The notes under the pieces are model-generated. The model was not told the origin of the DNA and searched no databases. It saw only the letters and a list, made by a program, of their open reading frames with translations. A stretch of DNA of 64,000 nt, from positions 186,001 to 250,000 of the forward strand of contig JBJMGT010000042.1 in assembly GCA_045807745.1 (NCBI GenBank), written 5' to 3'. The translations under genes and the position numbers were made by a program. The stretch's first letter is position 1, and the number at the start of each line of letters is the position of its first letter. Source of the stretch: QHXQ01 sp045807745 (GTDB lineage Bacteria > Acidobacteriota > Blastocatellia > Pyrinomonadales > Pyrinomonadaceae). Positions 45,808 through 55,109 of the stretch are shown one piece after another.

Positions 45808-48800
45808 TCAGTGTCCGTTCTGGTTGGGCGGCAGGTTGAGCCGGAGCGTCAGCGTTGTGCCGCGCCCCGGCGCTGATTCTATGACGGGCTGCCCACCGAG
45901 TATGCGCGCGCGCTCGGCGATGCCGGAGAGGCCGAAGCCGCGCCGCTCGCCTTCGCTGTCGGGCGCGAACCCTCGCCCGTCGTCGCTGATGCGGACGAGC
46001 ACGGCCCGCGCCTCACACCGGACAACGACGCTCGCCGCGCTCGCGTGCGCGTGCTTCACGATGTTGTTGAGACTCTCTTGCACGATGCGATAGAGATTGA
46101 TCTCAGCCTCTTTGGTAAACAGTCCGTCGAGCGGATCGATCTCGGCCGTGCAGGCGAGGCCCGAAGCCGCGGCCACTTTGCGCACGAGCGCGTCGAGCGC
46201 TTTGGTCAACCCAAGGCGATCAAGCTGATACGGGCGCAGGTCGTGCGCGATGGCGCGAACTTCGTCGATGGCCTGCGAAGCGGTCGTGGAAATCTCTTGC
46301 AGTTGTTCGACGGCGCTTTGCTTGTCGTCGGGCGCGCTCAGGCTGAGCAGCGCGCGATTCTTGATGACGAGCAGGTTCTGACCAAGGCTATCGTGCAACT
46401 CCGCCGCGATCCGTTTACGCTCGTGCTCTTGCGACTCGATCAGCCGGCGCGAGAATGCTTCCTGCGCCGTGCGCGCACGCTCCAACTGGGCGATGCGGCG
46501 GCGATAGACCACGTAGGCCACCCCTGCACAGCCTGCGGCGCAAAGGGCGATGAACCACCAAGTGCGCCAGAAGGGCGGGCGCACCACCAGCCGAATCGCC
46601 GCGCCCTCGGTGTTCCAGACGCCGTCGCTGTTGGCGGCGATGACTTGGAAGGTGTACGTGCCCGGCGGGAGATAACGATAGTAGGCGACGCGGCGCGTGC
46701 CGGCGTCCACCCAATCCGCGTCCAGTCCAATCAGGCGGAACTTGAAGTGCACCTGTTCGGGCGCGGTGAAGCTCAAGCCCGCGTAGCGTATCTCGCAGCC
46801 CTCCTGGCCCGGCGGTATCTCGACCGTGTCGCGAAAGGGCACGGACTTGTTGTTGAGTATAAAGTCTTCGACGACCACGGGCGGCGCGAGCGGATTACTT
46901 TCAATCGTCGCCGGATCGATTACGGCCACACCTTGCTGCGTCGGAAACCAGAGCCGCCCGTCGCGCGTGCGCCAGCCCGCGGGCTGCTTACCGCCGTTAC
47001 ACTCAATGCTCAGCAGCCCGTCCTTCTTCCCGTAGGCCGCGCACGCGATTGACTTCGTCCGTCCCGCCGCGAAGTCTTCGAGGTCAACTTTGCGCACGCG
47101 ATAGATGCCGAGGTTGCAACTCATCCAGAGATTGCCGCGGTCGTCTGCGAGGATTTGGAAGACGCCGTTGCTGTAGAGGCCGTCGCGCGTCGTGTAAGAG
47201 GTGAAGCGCCCGCTACGGAAGCGACTCAGGCCGCCGTCGTATGTGCCGATCCAGAGTGTCCCCGCAGCGTCTTCATAGAGCGCGCGCACGTAGTTGCTCG
47301 CCAGCCCATCGCGCTCGGTGTAGTTGGTGAAGCGGCCGTCTTTCAGACAACTGAGACCGCCAGCCGTGCCGAGCCAGAGCGCGCCCGCGTGGTCTTCAAG
47401 TAATGCCTGTACGCGGTCGTGGGCGAGACCGTCGCGCGTGGTGTAGTTGGTGAAGCCGCTGCCGTCGAAGCGGCTGAGGCCGGTTTCAGTGCCGAACCAG
47501 AGCGCACCGTCGCGCGTCTGCGTGATGGCCAGCACGTTGCCACGGCTCAACCCGTCGCGCGCGGTGTAGCCGGTGAAGCGCTCGCCGGTGAAGAGGTTCA
47601 CGCCTTTAGTGCCGACCCAGAGGCGACCCTGCGCGTCTTCGTAGAGCGCCGTGGCCAGAGTGCCGAACAATCCGTCGCGCGCCGTGTAGTTGGTGAATGC
47701 GCCGCCGTGCAAGCGGAAGACGCCGCCGCCCCACGTGCCGATCCAGATGTCGCCGGCATGGTCTTCATAGACGGTGTAAGCGTTCGGGAAGGTCAGCCCG
47801 TCGCGCTCGGCATAGACGGTGATGGGCTGACGCGTAAGCCGGTAGAGACCGGCGCCCGTCGTGCCGACCCAGAGCGTGCCTTCGCGATCCTGATAGATCG
47901 TGCTGAGGCGCGCGTCCGCGAGACCTTGCGCCGCCCCGTAGGTCGTCAACTCGCCCGCGTGCCAACGACAGAGACCCGCAGTCGTGCTGAACCACACGTC
48001 GCCGGCGCGGTCTTCGTAAGCGACGCCGAGCTTTGTCATCGGCGGCGACTGCGCGGGCGGCGAGATAGCAGCCCACACGCCGCCCCGCAGGCGGAAGAGG
48101 GTCGCGTCATTCGTCGCCGCCCAGAGCGTGCCCGTCTGATCTTCGTAGAGCCAAGCGAGGTCAAGGTTCGGCAGCCCGTCGCTTGTGGTGTAAGTGCGGA
48201 AGCGGCCGGCAGCGAAGGCGTGTACTCCGGTCTGATCGAAGTAAGAGAGGCTGTTGAAGCGCCAACGCCAGAGTGGTGGCTGTGCGCTGGCATCTGGCGC
48301 AGCGTAGGGCGTGAACTTGTCGCCCCGCCAAGCGACGAGGCCAGCGTCGTTGAGTACGAGCAGTTGTCCTTCTGCGTCAGCGCGGATGCTGCGCACCAAG
48401 TTGTCGCGCAGCCCATCGGCGGTCGTATAGGTGGTGAACGCGCCGGCATGGTAGCGCATTAGGCCGCTGTCTTCCGTGCCGATCCAGAGGTCGCCGTCCT
48501 GCGCCTCGAAGAGCGCCGTGCAGCGATTGCTCTTGATGCCCGGCGTGTTGCCTTTATTGAAGACGGCGAAGCGCACGCCGTCGTAGCGCACCAGCCCGTC
48601 GGAAGTGGTCAGCCAGAGATAGCCATCGCGCGTCTGGAGAATGGCGTTGACCGAGTTCTGCGGCAGCCCGTTGTCGGTGTTCCAGTTGTCGAAGCGGTAC
48701 TGCGGCGGGGCGGCGGCGGCGACGGGGCAGAGGCCAGCGAGGATGAGCCAAGCGAGCAGACCGGCAAAGAGACTGGCCGCCAACGCGCGCACGCTGTAGA

Positions 48801-48825
48801 GACCGTTGGGGGACGAGTGAGTCAT
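45808..48825 (-). CDS. Sensor histidine kinase with Reg_prop beta-propeller sensor
   Basis: I start at ATG 48825 (a GTG at 48846 is also in frame); ~1005 residues. After a signal segment (LFAGLLAWLILAGLCPVAAAA) come many two-component propeller repeats (GYLWLTTSDGLVRYDG, TLWVGTTGAGLYRL, NYTTRDGL), then a Y_Y_Y domain (YRYLPPGTYTFQVIAANSDGVWN), one membrane span (WFIALCAAGCAGVAYVVY), HisKA_3 with the phospho-His in AAELHDSLGQ, and an HATPase_c domain (NNIVKHAHA, ISDDGRGF). It senses a periplasmic ligand, probably a glycan or polymer as in related hybrid systems, and signals to the NarL-type regulator. Confidence 0.92.
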   Translation of the reverse strand: MTHSSPNGLYSVRALAASLFAGLLAWLILAGLCPVAAAAPPQYRFDNWNTDNGLPQNSVNAILQTRDGYLWLTTSDGLVRYDGVRFAVFNKGNTPGIKSNRCTALFEAQDGDLWIGTEDSGLMRYHAGAFTTYTTADGLRDNLVRSIRADAEGQLLVLNDAGLVAWRGDKFTPYAAPDASAQPPLWRWRFNSLSYFDQTGVHAFAAGRFRTYTTSDGLPNLDLAWLYEDQTGTLWAATNDATLFRLRGGVWAAISPPAQSPPMTKLGVAYEDRAGDVWFSTTAGLCRWHAGELTTYGAAQGLADARLSTIYQDREGTLWVGTTGAGLYRLTRQPITVYAERDGLTFPNAYTVYEDHAGDIWIGTWGGGVFRLHGGAFTNYTARDGLFGTLATALYEDAQGRLWVGTKGVNLFTGERFTGYTARDGLSRGNVLAITQTRDGALWFGTETGLSRFDGSGFTNYTTRDGLAHDRVQALLEDHAGALWLGTAGGLSCLKDGRFTNYTERDGLASNYVRALYEDAAGTLWIGTYDGGLSRFRSGRFTSYTTRDGLYSNGVFQILADDRGNLWMSCNLGIYRVRKVDLEDFAAGRTKSIACAAYGKKDGLLSIECNGGKQPAGWRTRDGRLWFPTQQGVAVIDPATIESNPLAPPVVVEDFILNNKSVPFRDTVEIPPGQEGCEIRYAGLSFTAPEQVHFKFRLIGLDADWVDAGTRRVAYYRYLPPGTYTFQVIAANSDGVWNTEGAAIRLVVRPPFWRTWWFIALCAAGCAGVAYVVYRRRIAQLERARTAQEAFSRRLIESQEHERKRIAAELHDSLGQNLLVIKNRALLSLSAPDDKQSAVEQLQEISTTASQAIDEVRAIAHDLRPYQLDRLGLTKALDALVRKVAAASGLACTAEIDPLDGLFTKEAEINLYRIVQESLNNIVKHAHASAASVVVRCEARAVLVRISDDGRGFAPDSEGERRGFGLSGIAERARILGGQPVIESAPGRGTTLTLRLNLPPNQNGH

Positions 48826-49167
48826 TCGCTGGCCGTCTGCTATCACAGAAGCTACTCGCCAAGCGCGCGCAATTTGCGCGGCGCGGCCGACAACCGGAGT
48901 TCAAGCAAATGATAGTGGGCCGGCGGCGTTTAAGTAAATCGTCGGCTAGGGGTGCGCGGCACATTGAAAGTACCCCTGCTCATCTTCCTGTGCCTGTGCG
49001 CCTTCGCTATTAGTGCGGTGCGGGCCTTGCTAAGATAGTCGCGGCGGCCATTCGCGGCGCCCAAACGGCGGTTAAGTCATGCGGGGCGACTTGTCATCCG
49101 GTGGCGGCTGCTTAGTGATCTGCATTGCGAGCCGTGTGGACTGAGTGCGACAAAGATAGCAAACAAG
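48826..49167. other. Divergent intergenic region
   Basis: About 340 bases between the sensor kinase (minus strand) and the TPR-CHAT gene (plus strand). It should hold both promoters. I see no clear -35/-10 pair, hairpin or small gene. Confidence 0.5.
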
Positions 49168-52100
49168 ATGAAGCAGAGACTGACAGGGGCGCGGCGCGGG
49201 TTGTTCGTTAGCGCATTATTTATCGCGGCGGCAACGCTCGTTGCCGGTCATGTGCCGGTGCGTGCACAGGGCACGGCGCGGCTGGTGGCGGCGCAACTCG
49301 GTGGTGATAACACGCCGGAGTATCAGATCGTCAATCCGGCCACGTCGTTTGCGCCCGATGCGCCACAGGTCGTCTGCGTGTGGCGCGTGGCGGACGTACC
49401 GGCGCAAGGGGCGACATTGCGCGGCGTCTGGATCGCGACGGACACGAGCGGCGTCGCGCCGCCGAACTTTCAGATCGCGGAGAAATCTTACCCGCTCAAG
49501 CAGACGCCTATGGCGGCTGGCGTCTTCAGTCTGTCGAAGCCGAATGCGGGCTGGCCCGCAGGCCAATATCGCGTCGAACTCTACCTCGACGAACGGCTCG
49601 CCGAGACGCTCCGGTTCAGCGTCTATACGGCCCAAGCGGCTGCGGCTTACGCGCAGATCGAACCGCTCGTCCAACAGGCGGAGCAACTCGAAGGGCAGGG
49701 CGACTATCGCGCGAGCGCTGGTGTTTTGCGCCGCGCGCTCACGCTGGCGGAACAGACGCTCGGCCCCGAACACGTGGACACGGCCGCGCTCATCAACAAC
49801 CTCGCGCTGGCGCTCAAAGAGGCGGGCGCGTATGCCGAGAGCGAGTCGCTGTACCGGCGCGCGCTGGCGCTGACCGAAAAACTGGAAGGGCCGGAGTCGC
49901 CGCCTTACGCCCTGCTCCTGACGAACCTCGGCGAGTTATACAATTTGCAGGGCGACTACGCGCAGGCCGAGCAGACATTGCAGCGCGCCACGGCCCTCGC
50001 AGAGAAAGCGCTCGGCCCCGCCAATCGTCTGACCGCAACCGCGCGCAACAATCTGGCGCGCACCTTTCAATTGAGGGGCGACTATGCGCAGGCCGAGGCG
50101 CTCTACAAACAGGCGCTGCCCGCCCTTGAGCAGAGCGCGGGCGCGGAGAGCGAGGACGTGGCCACGCTCGTCAACAATTTGGCCGAGTTATACCGCGAGC
50201 GGGACGACTTCGCGCAGGCCGAGCCGCTCTATCGGCGCGCGCTCGCCATCAAAGAGAAAATCTTGCCGCCCGATCACCCGGCCATCGCACTCACACGCAA
50301 CAATCTCGCGCTGCTCTACGTCGAGCGCGGCGACTATGTGCAGGCCGAACCACTCTTGCAGCGGGCCATCGCCGCCAGCGAAAAATCGCTCGGTGCAAAT
50401 CACCCGGACGTGGGCGGACTCGTCAACAACCTCGCGCTGCTCTATCAAGAGCGCGGCGACTTGCGCCAAGCTGAACCGCTCTACCAGCGTGCCCTCGCCA
50501 TCTTCGAGCGCGCGCTCGGCGCACATCATGCCAACGTCGCGCAGGCGCTCATGAGTCTCGCGCGCATCGCGGCGGCGCGCGGCGACATACCAAAGGCGAC
50601 CGCGTTGCTTGCCCGCGCCGCCGACGTGCGCGAACAGAACCTTGCGCTCGTCTTCACCACCGGCTCCGAGCGGCAGAAGCAACTCTATCTCGACACGCTC
50701 TTCGGCGAGACCAATCTGACGCTCTCGTTTCATCTGCAAGCTGCGCCCACGGACGATGCGGCCGCGCGGCTCGCGTTGACCACGCTCCTGCGCCGCAAAG
50801 GGCGCGCGCTCGATGCAATGAGCGATCAGATTGGCAGTCTGCGGAGGCGTCTGACGCCGGACGATCAGCGTCTGCTCGACAAACTGGCCGTTGCGCGCGC
50901 GCAACTGGCGACGCTGTTGCTGCAAGGGGGCGGCGCGCAAGCGGACGAGGCGACGCGGGCGGCGACCATTGCGCGCCTCGAAGCCGAAGCGCAGCAGTTG
51001 GAAACAGAGGTGAGCGCGCGCAGTGCACCGTTCCGCGCGCAAGTCTCGCCCGTGACGCTCGCCACGGTGCAACAAGCGATTCCGGCCGACGCGGCGCTCG
51101 TCGAACTGGCGCGCTACTATCCGTTCGACTTCAAAGCGGGGCGCACGCGGGGCGGCTTCGGCCCCGCGCGCTACGCCGCTTACGTCGTGCGCCGCGAAGG
51201 CGCGCCCGCGTGGGTCGAGTTGGGCGAAGCCGCGGCCCTAGAGCGCGCCGTCGCAACACTCCGCGAGGCGTTGAAGCGCCCGACCAGCAACGATGTCATG
51301 CAGCTTGCGCGGGCGCTCGATGCACAATTGATGCAACCCGTCCGCAAACTGCTCGGCGACACGCACAGGCTCTTTCTCGCGCCCGACGGCGCGCTCAATC
51401 TGATCCCCTTCGGCGCATTAGTTGATGAGCAGAACAAGTATCTGATTGAAAGTTACACTATTACCTATCTGACCAGCGGGCGCGATCTACTGCGCTTGCA
51501 GTTGCCCGCGCCCGCACGGCAAGGCGCGCCCGTTATCATCGCCAACCCCGCGTTTGACAACACGCCCACTAACACCACAGGCGGCGCGACGACAGCACAG
51601 CGCTCGGCCGATCTGCGCAACGCCCGCTTCACGCCGCTCCCCGGTACGGCTGGCGAGGCGCAGGCCATTAACGGACTCTTGCCCGGCGCACGACTGCTCA
51701 CGCAGGCGCAGGCGACCGAGGCCGCGCTCAAGCAGGTCAGCGCGCCTGCCATCCTGCACGTTGCCACGCACGGCTTCTTCCTGCCGGATCAACCGCAAGA
51801 CCCGACCGCGACCACGCGCGGACTAGCCCTTAGTAACGATGCGAGCGCAGCATCAACATCATCTGCGCCCTTGCGCAGTGAGAATCCGCTGCTGCGCTCC
51901 GGTCTCGCACTTTCGGGTGCAAACCAACATCAGAGCGCGGGCGGCGAGGATGGCATACTAACGGCGCTCGAAGCGGCCGGGCTTGATCTCTGGGGCACGA
52001 AGCTCGTTGTCCTCTCAGCCTGCGAGACGGGCCTCGGCGAAGTTAAGAATGGCGAAGGCGTCTATGGGCTGAGGCGCGCGCTCGTGCTCGCCGGCTCAGA

Positions 52101-52383
52101 GAGTCAGGTGATGTCTCTGTGGCAAGTGGACGACGCCGCGACCCGCGATCTGATGGCGGCTTACTACCAACGTCTGCAAGCAGGTGCGGGGCGGACAGAC
52201 GCGCTCAGGCAAGTGCAACTAGAGATGCTTAAGGGCGTAGGCGTCACGTCGCAGGCTGGTGCGGAGCGCGGTCTCGGCGCAGAGATGAACCAGCAGCGCG
52301 CCCCGCGTGCGACTGACCGTGCGCACCCGTTCTATTGGGCCAGCTTTATCCAGTCGGGCGCATGGCAGGGCTTGAACCGTTAA
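49168..52383 (+). CDS. Secreted or membrane TPR-CHAT protein
   Basis: The 1071 residues begin with a signal peptide (GLFVSALFIAAATLVAGHVPVRAQ) and a short beta domain. Residues ~165-490 are regular kinesin-light-chain-like TPRs (NNLALALKEAGAYAESESLYRRALAL, NNLAELYRERDDFAQAEPLYRRALAIKEK). A CHAT protease domain closes the protein: AILHVATHGFF has the catalytic His and VLSACETGLG the catalytic Cys, followed by GVYGLRRALVLAGSESQVMSLWQVDD. This large TPR-CHAT type is common in soil bacteria. It is not part of the island and differs from the CHAT protein at 29691. Confidence 0.9.
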   Translation: MKQRLTGARRGLFVSALFIAAATLVAGHVPVRAQGTARLVAAQLGGDNTPEYQIVNPATSFAPDAPQVVCVWRVADVPAQGATLRGVWIATDTSGVAPPNFQIAEKSYPLKQTPMAAGVFSLSKPNAGWPAGQYRVELYLDERLAETLRFSVYTAQAAAAYAQIEPLVQQAEQLEGQGDYRASAGVLRRALTLAEQTLGPEHVDTAALINNLALALKEAGAYAESESLYRRALALTEKLEGPESPPYALLLTNLGELYNLQGDYAQAEQTLQRATALAEKALGPANRLTATARNNLARTFQLRGDYAQAEALYKQALPALEQSAGAESEDVATLVNNLAELYRERDDFAQAEPLYRRALAIKEKILPPDHPAIALTRNNLALLYVERGDYVQAEPLLQRAIAASEKSLGANHPDVGGLVNNLALLYQERGDLRQAEPLYQRALAIFERALGAHHANVAQALMSLARIAAARGDIPKATALLARAADVREQNLALVFTTGSERQKQLYLDTLFGETNLTLSFHLQAAPTDDAAARLALTTLLRRKGRALDAMSDQIGSLRRRLTPDDQRLLDKLAVARAQLATLLLQGGGAQADEATRAATIARLEAEAQQLETEVSARSAPFRAQVSPVTLATVQQAIPADAALVELARYYPFDFKAGRTRGGFGPARYAAYVVRREGAPAWVELGEAAALERAVATLREALKRPTSNDVMQLARALDAQLMQPVRKLLGDTHRLFLAPDGALNLIPFGALVDEQNKYLIESYTITYLTSGRDLLRLQLPAPARQGAPVIIANPAFDNTPTNTTGGATTAQRSADLRNARFTPLPGTAGEAQAINGLLPGARLLTQAQATEAALKQVSAPAILHVATHGFFLPDQPQDPTATTRGLALSNDASAASTSSAPLRSENPLLRSGLALSGANQHQSAGGEDGILTALEAAGLDLWGTKLVVLSACETGLGEVKNGEGVYGLRRALVLAGSESQVMSLWQVDDAATRDLMAAYYQRLQAGAGRTDALRQVQLEMLKGVGVTSQAGAERGLGAEMNQQRAPRATDRAHPFYWASFIQSGAWQGLNR

Positions 52384-52617
52384 GCCGCAGTTGTGCGATG
52401 GCAGAGCGACGGGGATGCGCGCGCCTGTCTCTGCCGCCTCTTGCTTTGGGACTGCCCGCTCTTTTGCCGATGGTAGTAGTCACCTACGGGGATGTCTAGA
52501 CCGACCCTAGCGGTAGTTTGTCCCTCTAGAGGTGCTTAGACCGCTGTCGCCCTAAATGAGAATTACCGCTACTAGCGGTCTAATAGTAGTTAGATGTTCG
52601 TTAGATGTTATTGAAGT
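52384..52617. repeat. Intergenic region with palindromes and GTTAGAT core-like repeats
   Basis: A perfect 7-1-7 palindrome (ACCGCTA-C-TAGCGGT) lies at 52565-52579, with further TAGCGGT or ACCGCT copies near 52508 and 52540. GTTAGATGTT occurs as a tandem pair near 52590-52610; GTTAGAT fits the GTTRRRY core where integron cassettes are joined. This may be the left edge of the cassette cluster that follows. Confidence 0.45.
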
Positions 52618-53100
52618 ATGATGAAATCTACATCCTACATAATAACAATCATGGTTGTAGCGTCTCTCTTGTTTGGATGTTGCCAGGCATCCCTTGCTCA
52701 ATCACGTGGCGCGACGTTGCCGCACTCCATGAAGGGATACGAGTTGTACAGTTGGCAAAGTCGCGGGCAGTGGTATTTCTCGTTGGTCGTCGGGACGAAT
52801 CGCCTTAAAACTTTTCGCGAAGTCACCTCGCCTAAAATCCGTGTGAGAGGAGTTAGAGCGCTCAAGGGGAGGCTAAACCAACTTTTGCAAGGCGAAGAAC
52901 TGACATGGTCAGCGGGATTAGTGCCTCGCACAGTTTTACCGCCTGAGAAAATCGTTGATGAAGTTAAAAGCTATTGTGAAAACCGAGGAATTGTGCTGAG
53001 GGTAAATCAGCGTCGCACACGCACCGCATCTAACCACGGCATGCAGCGGACGCGCAGCTCAGTAACTTTGTCATCATCAAAAGCCCGTGCGCGCCGCTGA
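52618..53100 (+). CDS. Cassette gene: small secreted or lipoprotein of unknown function
   Basis: Two ATGs in a row start a signal peptide with a lipobox-like LLFGC (MVVASLLFGCCQAS), so export is likely; 160 residues. The middle (GYELYSWQSRGQWYFSLVVGTNRLKTFREVTSP) is unfamiliar. The last ~24 codons lie inside the attC site (stop at 53098-53100, site 53028-53115), so the tail NHGMQRTR... is translated attC rather than part of a conserved domain. Such run-ins are common in cassettes. Confidence 0.65.
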   Translation: MMKSTSYIITIMVVASLLFGCCQASLAQSRGATLPHSMKGYELYSWQSRGQWYFSLVVGTNRLKTFREVTSPKIRVRGVRALKGRLNQLLQGEELTWSAGLVPRTVLPPEKIVDEVKSYCENRGIVLRVNQRRTRTASNHGMQRTRSSVTLSSSKARARR

Positions 53101-53115
53101 TGCCGGGCGTTAGGC
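53028..53115 (+). repeat. attC-like recombination site 1
   Basis: It starts ATCTAAC (RYYYAAC) and ends GTTAGGC (GTTRRRY). The inner arms CGGCATGCAGCGG and CCGCTGATGCCG pair well with one bulge, as needed for a folded single-strand attC. Length 88 bases. Confidence 0.82.
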
Positions 53116-53162
53116 CGCTAGTGTGCTGTTGCAGAGAGAGCAATGTCTAGGTGGTGGAGCAG

Positions 53163-53627
53163 ATGAACGTCTGGCGATACCAAATCTGCGAAAGTCTGAA
53201 GATTGACGCGCCTGTCGAACAGGTCTATGCCTTTGCCTCTGACCCGGAAATGGTTCCTGCCTACGCGCCAGAGGTCAGCCGAATTGAAGTAGTCAGAAGC
53301 TTGAGCGCGCACTTGGTCTTGGTCAAGAGCTATCTGAAAGTCGCGGGGCTAACATGCGGCTTTTTGTATCAGTATCATTACCGCCCGCCGACGCATTATA
53401 GCGGGGTGCAGGCAGGCAGGGGTCTCTTGCGCGGGTATTTCACCTTGAGCTTCAGGTCATGCGGGGGTAGCACGACTGTCTCGCACACGGAAGGGATGCT
53501 TAGCCCGATCCCCCTCTTGGCGTGGATTAGTGGCTTCATCTACTTTCATATCTTGGCCCGAGACGGTATGGGAGCAGAGCTTGGCAGGTTAAAGAATCTG
53601 GTCGAGAGTCGCGTAGTTCGAAGGTAG
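53163..53627 (+). CDS. Cassette gene: SRPBCC-family (polyketide cyclase/START-like) protein
   Basis: GGAG five bases before ATG 53163 is preferred over the upstream GTG 53151. About 154 residues start with ICESLKIDAPVEQVYAFASDPEMVPAYAPEVSRIEVV, the typical opening of SRPBCC ligand-binding or cyclase proteins, followed by a beta sheet and a final helix (AELGRLKNLVES). Ligand unknown. It sits between attC sites 1 and 2. Confidence 0.75.
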   Translation: MNVWRYQICESLKIDAPVEQVYAFASDPEMVPAYAPEVSRIEVVRSLSAHLVLVKSYLKVAGLTCGFLYQYHYRPPTHYSGVQAGRGLLRGYFTLSFRSCGGSTTVSHTEGMLSPIPLLAWISGFIYFHILARDGMGAELGRLKNLVESRVVRR

Positions 53628-53646
53628 CATGCGTATTCGAGACCGC

Positions 53647-53731
53647 GCCTAACAACGGCCTGCACCCGACGACCCGTCACGAAGCCTCTCATGAAAGTGG
53701 AACGGGGCGCGGGTTATATCAAGAGTTAGGC
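53647..53731 (+). repeat. attC-like recombination site 2
   Basis: It starts GCCTAAC and ends GTTAGGC. Inner pairing is weaker than in site 1 (ACCCG..ACCCGT against ACGGGGCGCGGGT). Length 85 bases. It follows the SRPBCC gene by 20 bases. Confidence 0.75.
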
Positions 53732-53741
53732 GCTGGCGCTA

Positions 53742-54647
53742 ATGGTGACGCTTAGTGCGATGATTGAAGACATACTGCGCCGAGAACTGACTGCTCGCAT
53801 AGAAAGACTCATCGGCACGAAGGTCGAATCATATCGCCGGGTCGAGGGCGGTTATACTCCGGCGCTGCGGTTGCTGTGCCAAACGACTGAAGCCAGCTTC
53901 TTCGCCAAAATCGGCACGACGCCGGATACGAGTCAGGGTCTGAGTCGTGAGATCCGCATCTACAATTCGTTAAGCGGCGACTTCATGCCGCGCTTTGTGG
54001 CGGCCGAAGATCATGCGTCCGAACCTATCCTCATCATCGAAGACCTATCCTTGCAACATTGGCCGCCGCCGTGGGACGGGCGGCAGATCGATCTGACTTT
54101 GGCCCAAATCGATGTGCTGCATCACACACCGGCAGCAGTGGAAACCTATGCGCAGCTTTATGGCATGAGTGCTGCGCACTGGCAGACGGTTGCCGCTGAC
54201 CCAGAGCCTTTCCTGGCGCTCAGGCTGGCTGATGCCGGATGGCTTGAGGCGGCACTCCCCAGCCTTATACAGTATGAAGAGCGCTGTCCCACCGCAGGCG
54301 ATAGCCTGGCGCACTGGGACTTACGCAGCGACAATATCTGCATCACGGCCGAGCGCGCTCTCTTCGTTGATTGGAACTTAGCTTGTTTGGCTAATCCCAG
54401 ACTTGATCTCGGCTTCTGGCTGCCCAGTCTGGCCTATGAGAGTGGGCTTGCGCCGGAACAGATTTTACCTGATGCGCCGGAAGTCGCGGCTTGGGTGTCG
54501 GGCTTTTTCGCTGCCCGCGCCGGTTTGCCGGAGATAAGCTATGCCCCGCGCGTCCGCATGGTTCAGCGCCGGCAGTTAGAGACAGCACTGCCTTGGGCTG
54601 CGCGCGCGTTAGACTTGCCCCCTTTGCTGATCACAGAGCTAACATGA
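53742..54647 (+). CDS. Cassette gene: aminoglycoside-phosphotransferase-like kinase
   Basis: The 301 residues show a kinase-like APH fold: N-lobe with VEGGYTPALRLLC and FFAKIG (phosphate loop and Lys), hinge EPILIIEDLS, catalytic loop HWDLRSDN (HxDxxxxN) and metal motif FVDWNLA (in place of DFG-like D-x-x). APH-like cassette genes can phosphorylate antibiotics, sugars or choline; no substrate can be named, and resistance should not be assumed. Its start lies 10 bases after attC site 2. Confidence 0.83.
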   Translation: MVTLSAMIEDILRRELTARIERLIGTKVESYRRVEGGYTPALRLLCQTTEASFFAKIGTTPDTSQGLSREIRIYNSLSGDFMPRFVAAEDHASEPILIIEDLSLQHWPPPWDGRQIDLTLAQIDVLHHTPAAVETYAQLYGMSAAHWQTVAADPEPFLALRLADAGWLEAALPSLIQYEERCPTAGDSLAHWDLRSDNICITAERALFVDWNLACLANPRLDLGFWLPSLAYESGLAPEQILPDAPEVAAWVSGFFAARAGLPEISYAPRVRMVQRRQLETALPWAARALDLPPLLITELT

Positions 54648-54660
54648 TGGCAGAAGCCGC

Positions 54661-54751
54661 ACCTGACAACGGCAGGCACTCGACCACCGACATGACGGCT
54701 CTCATGCTGTGATAATGGTTGCGGGGCGGCGAGTGCTGGCGGGCGTTATGC
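54661..54751 (+). repeat. attC-like recombination site 3
   Basis: It starts ACCTGAC (one departure from RYYYAAC) and ends GTTATGC. Inner arms GGCAGGCACTCG and CGAGTGCTGGCG pair strongly. Length 91 bases; follows the kinase gene by 13 bases. Confidence 0.75.
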
Positions 54752-54812
54752 CGCTTTCAGCTAACGGACGTATACTTCGGAGAAAAGCCCCTCGCTTATG
54801 GAGGTGACTCAG

Positions 54813-55070
54813 ATGATTAAGCTCAGACGTCTCTGTTGCTCATTCTGCGGGAAGGACGATACCGAAGTCTTGAAGCTGGTCGCCGGCCCGCGGGTTTACA
54901 TCTGCGACGGGTGCGTTGCGATAGCGAGCCGGATAATGGATGACTCGCATGATGACAATCAGCCGCCGAGAGTGCAGCCGTCGGTGTGGCGTAAGCTGTT
55001 GACCTGCGCCCGGCGCTTCTTGCGCGGTGGTGCTGCGCGGCGTGTCGGCTCATTCAGCGTTTCCGGTTAA
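54813..55070 (+). CDS. Cassette gene: stand-alone ClpX-type C4 zinc-finger protein
   Basis: GGAGGTGA five bases before ATG 54813 decides the start (an ATG at 54798 is in frame). In ~85 residues, CSFCGKDDTEVLKLVAGP...YICDGCVAIASRIM matches the N-terminal zinc-binding domain of ClpX, with both CxxC pairs. The AAA+ motor is absent; a basic tail follows. It could bind ClpX adaptors or clients as a decoy or adaptor. It is the only gene of its cassette. Confidence 0.82.
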   Translation: MIKLRRLCCSFCGKDDTEVLKLVAGPRVYICDGCVAIASRIMDDSHDDNQPPRVQPSVWRKLLTCARRFLRGGAARRVGSFSVSG

Positions 55071-55109
55071 GGAGTTAATGTCAAAGGCGCGTGGGGCAAT
55101 CAGCGGGCG

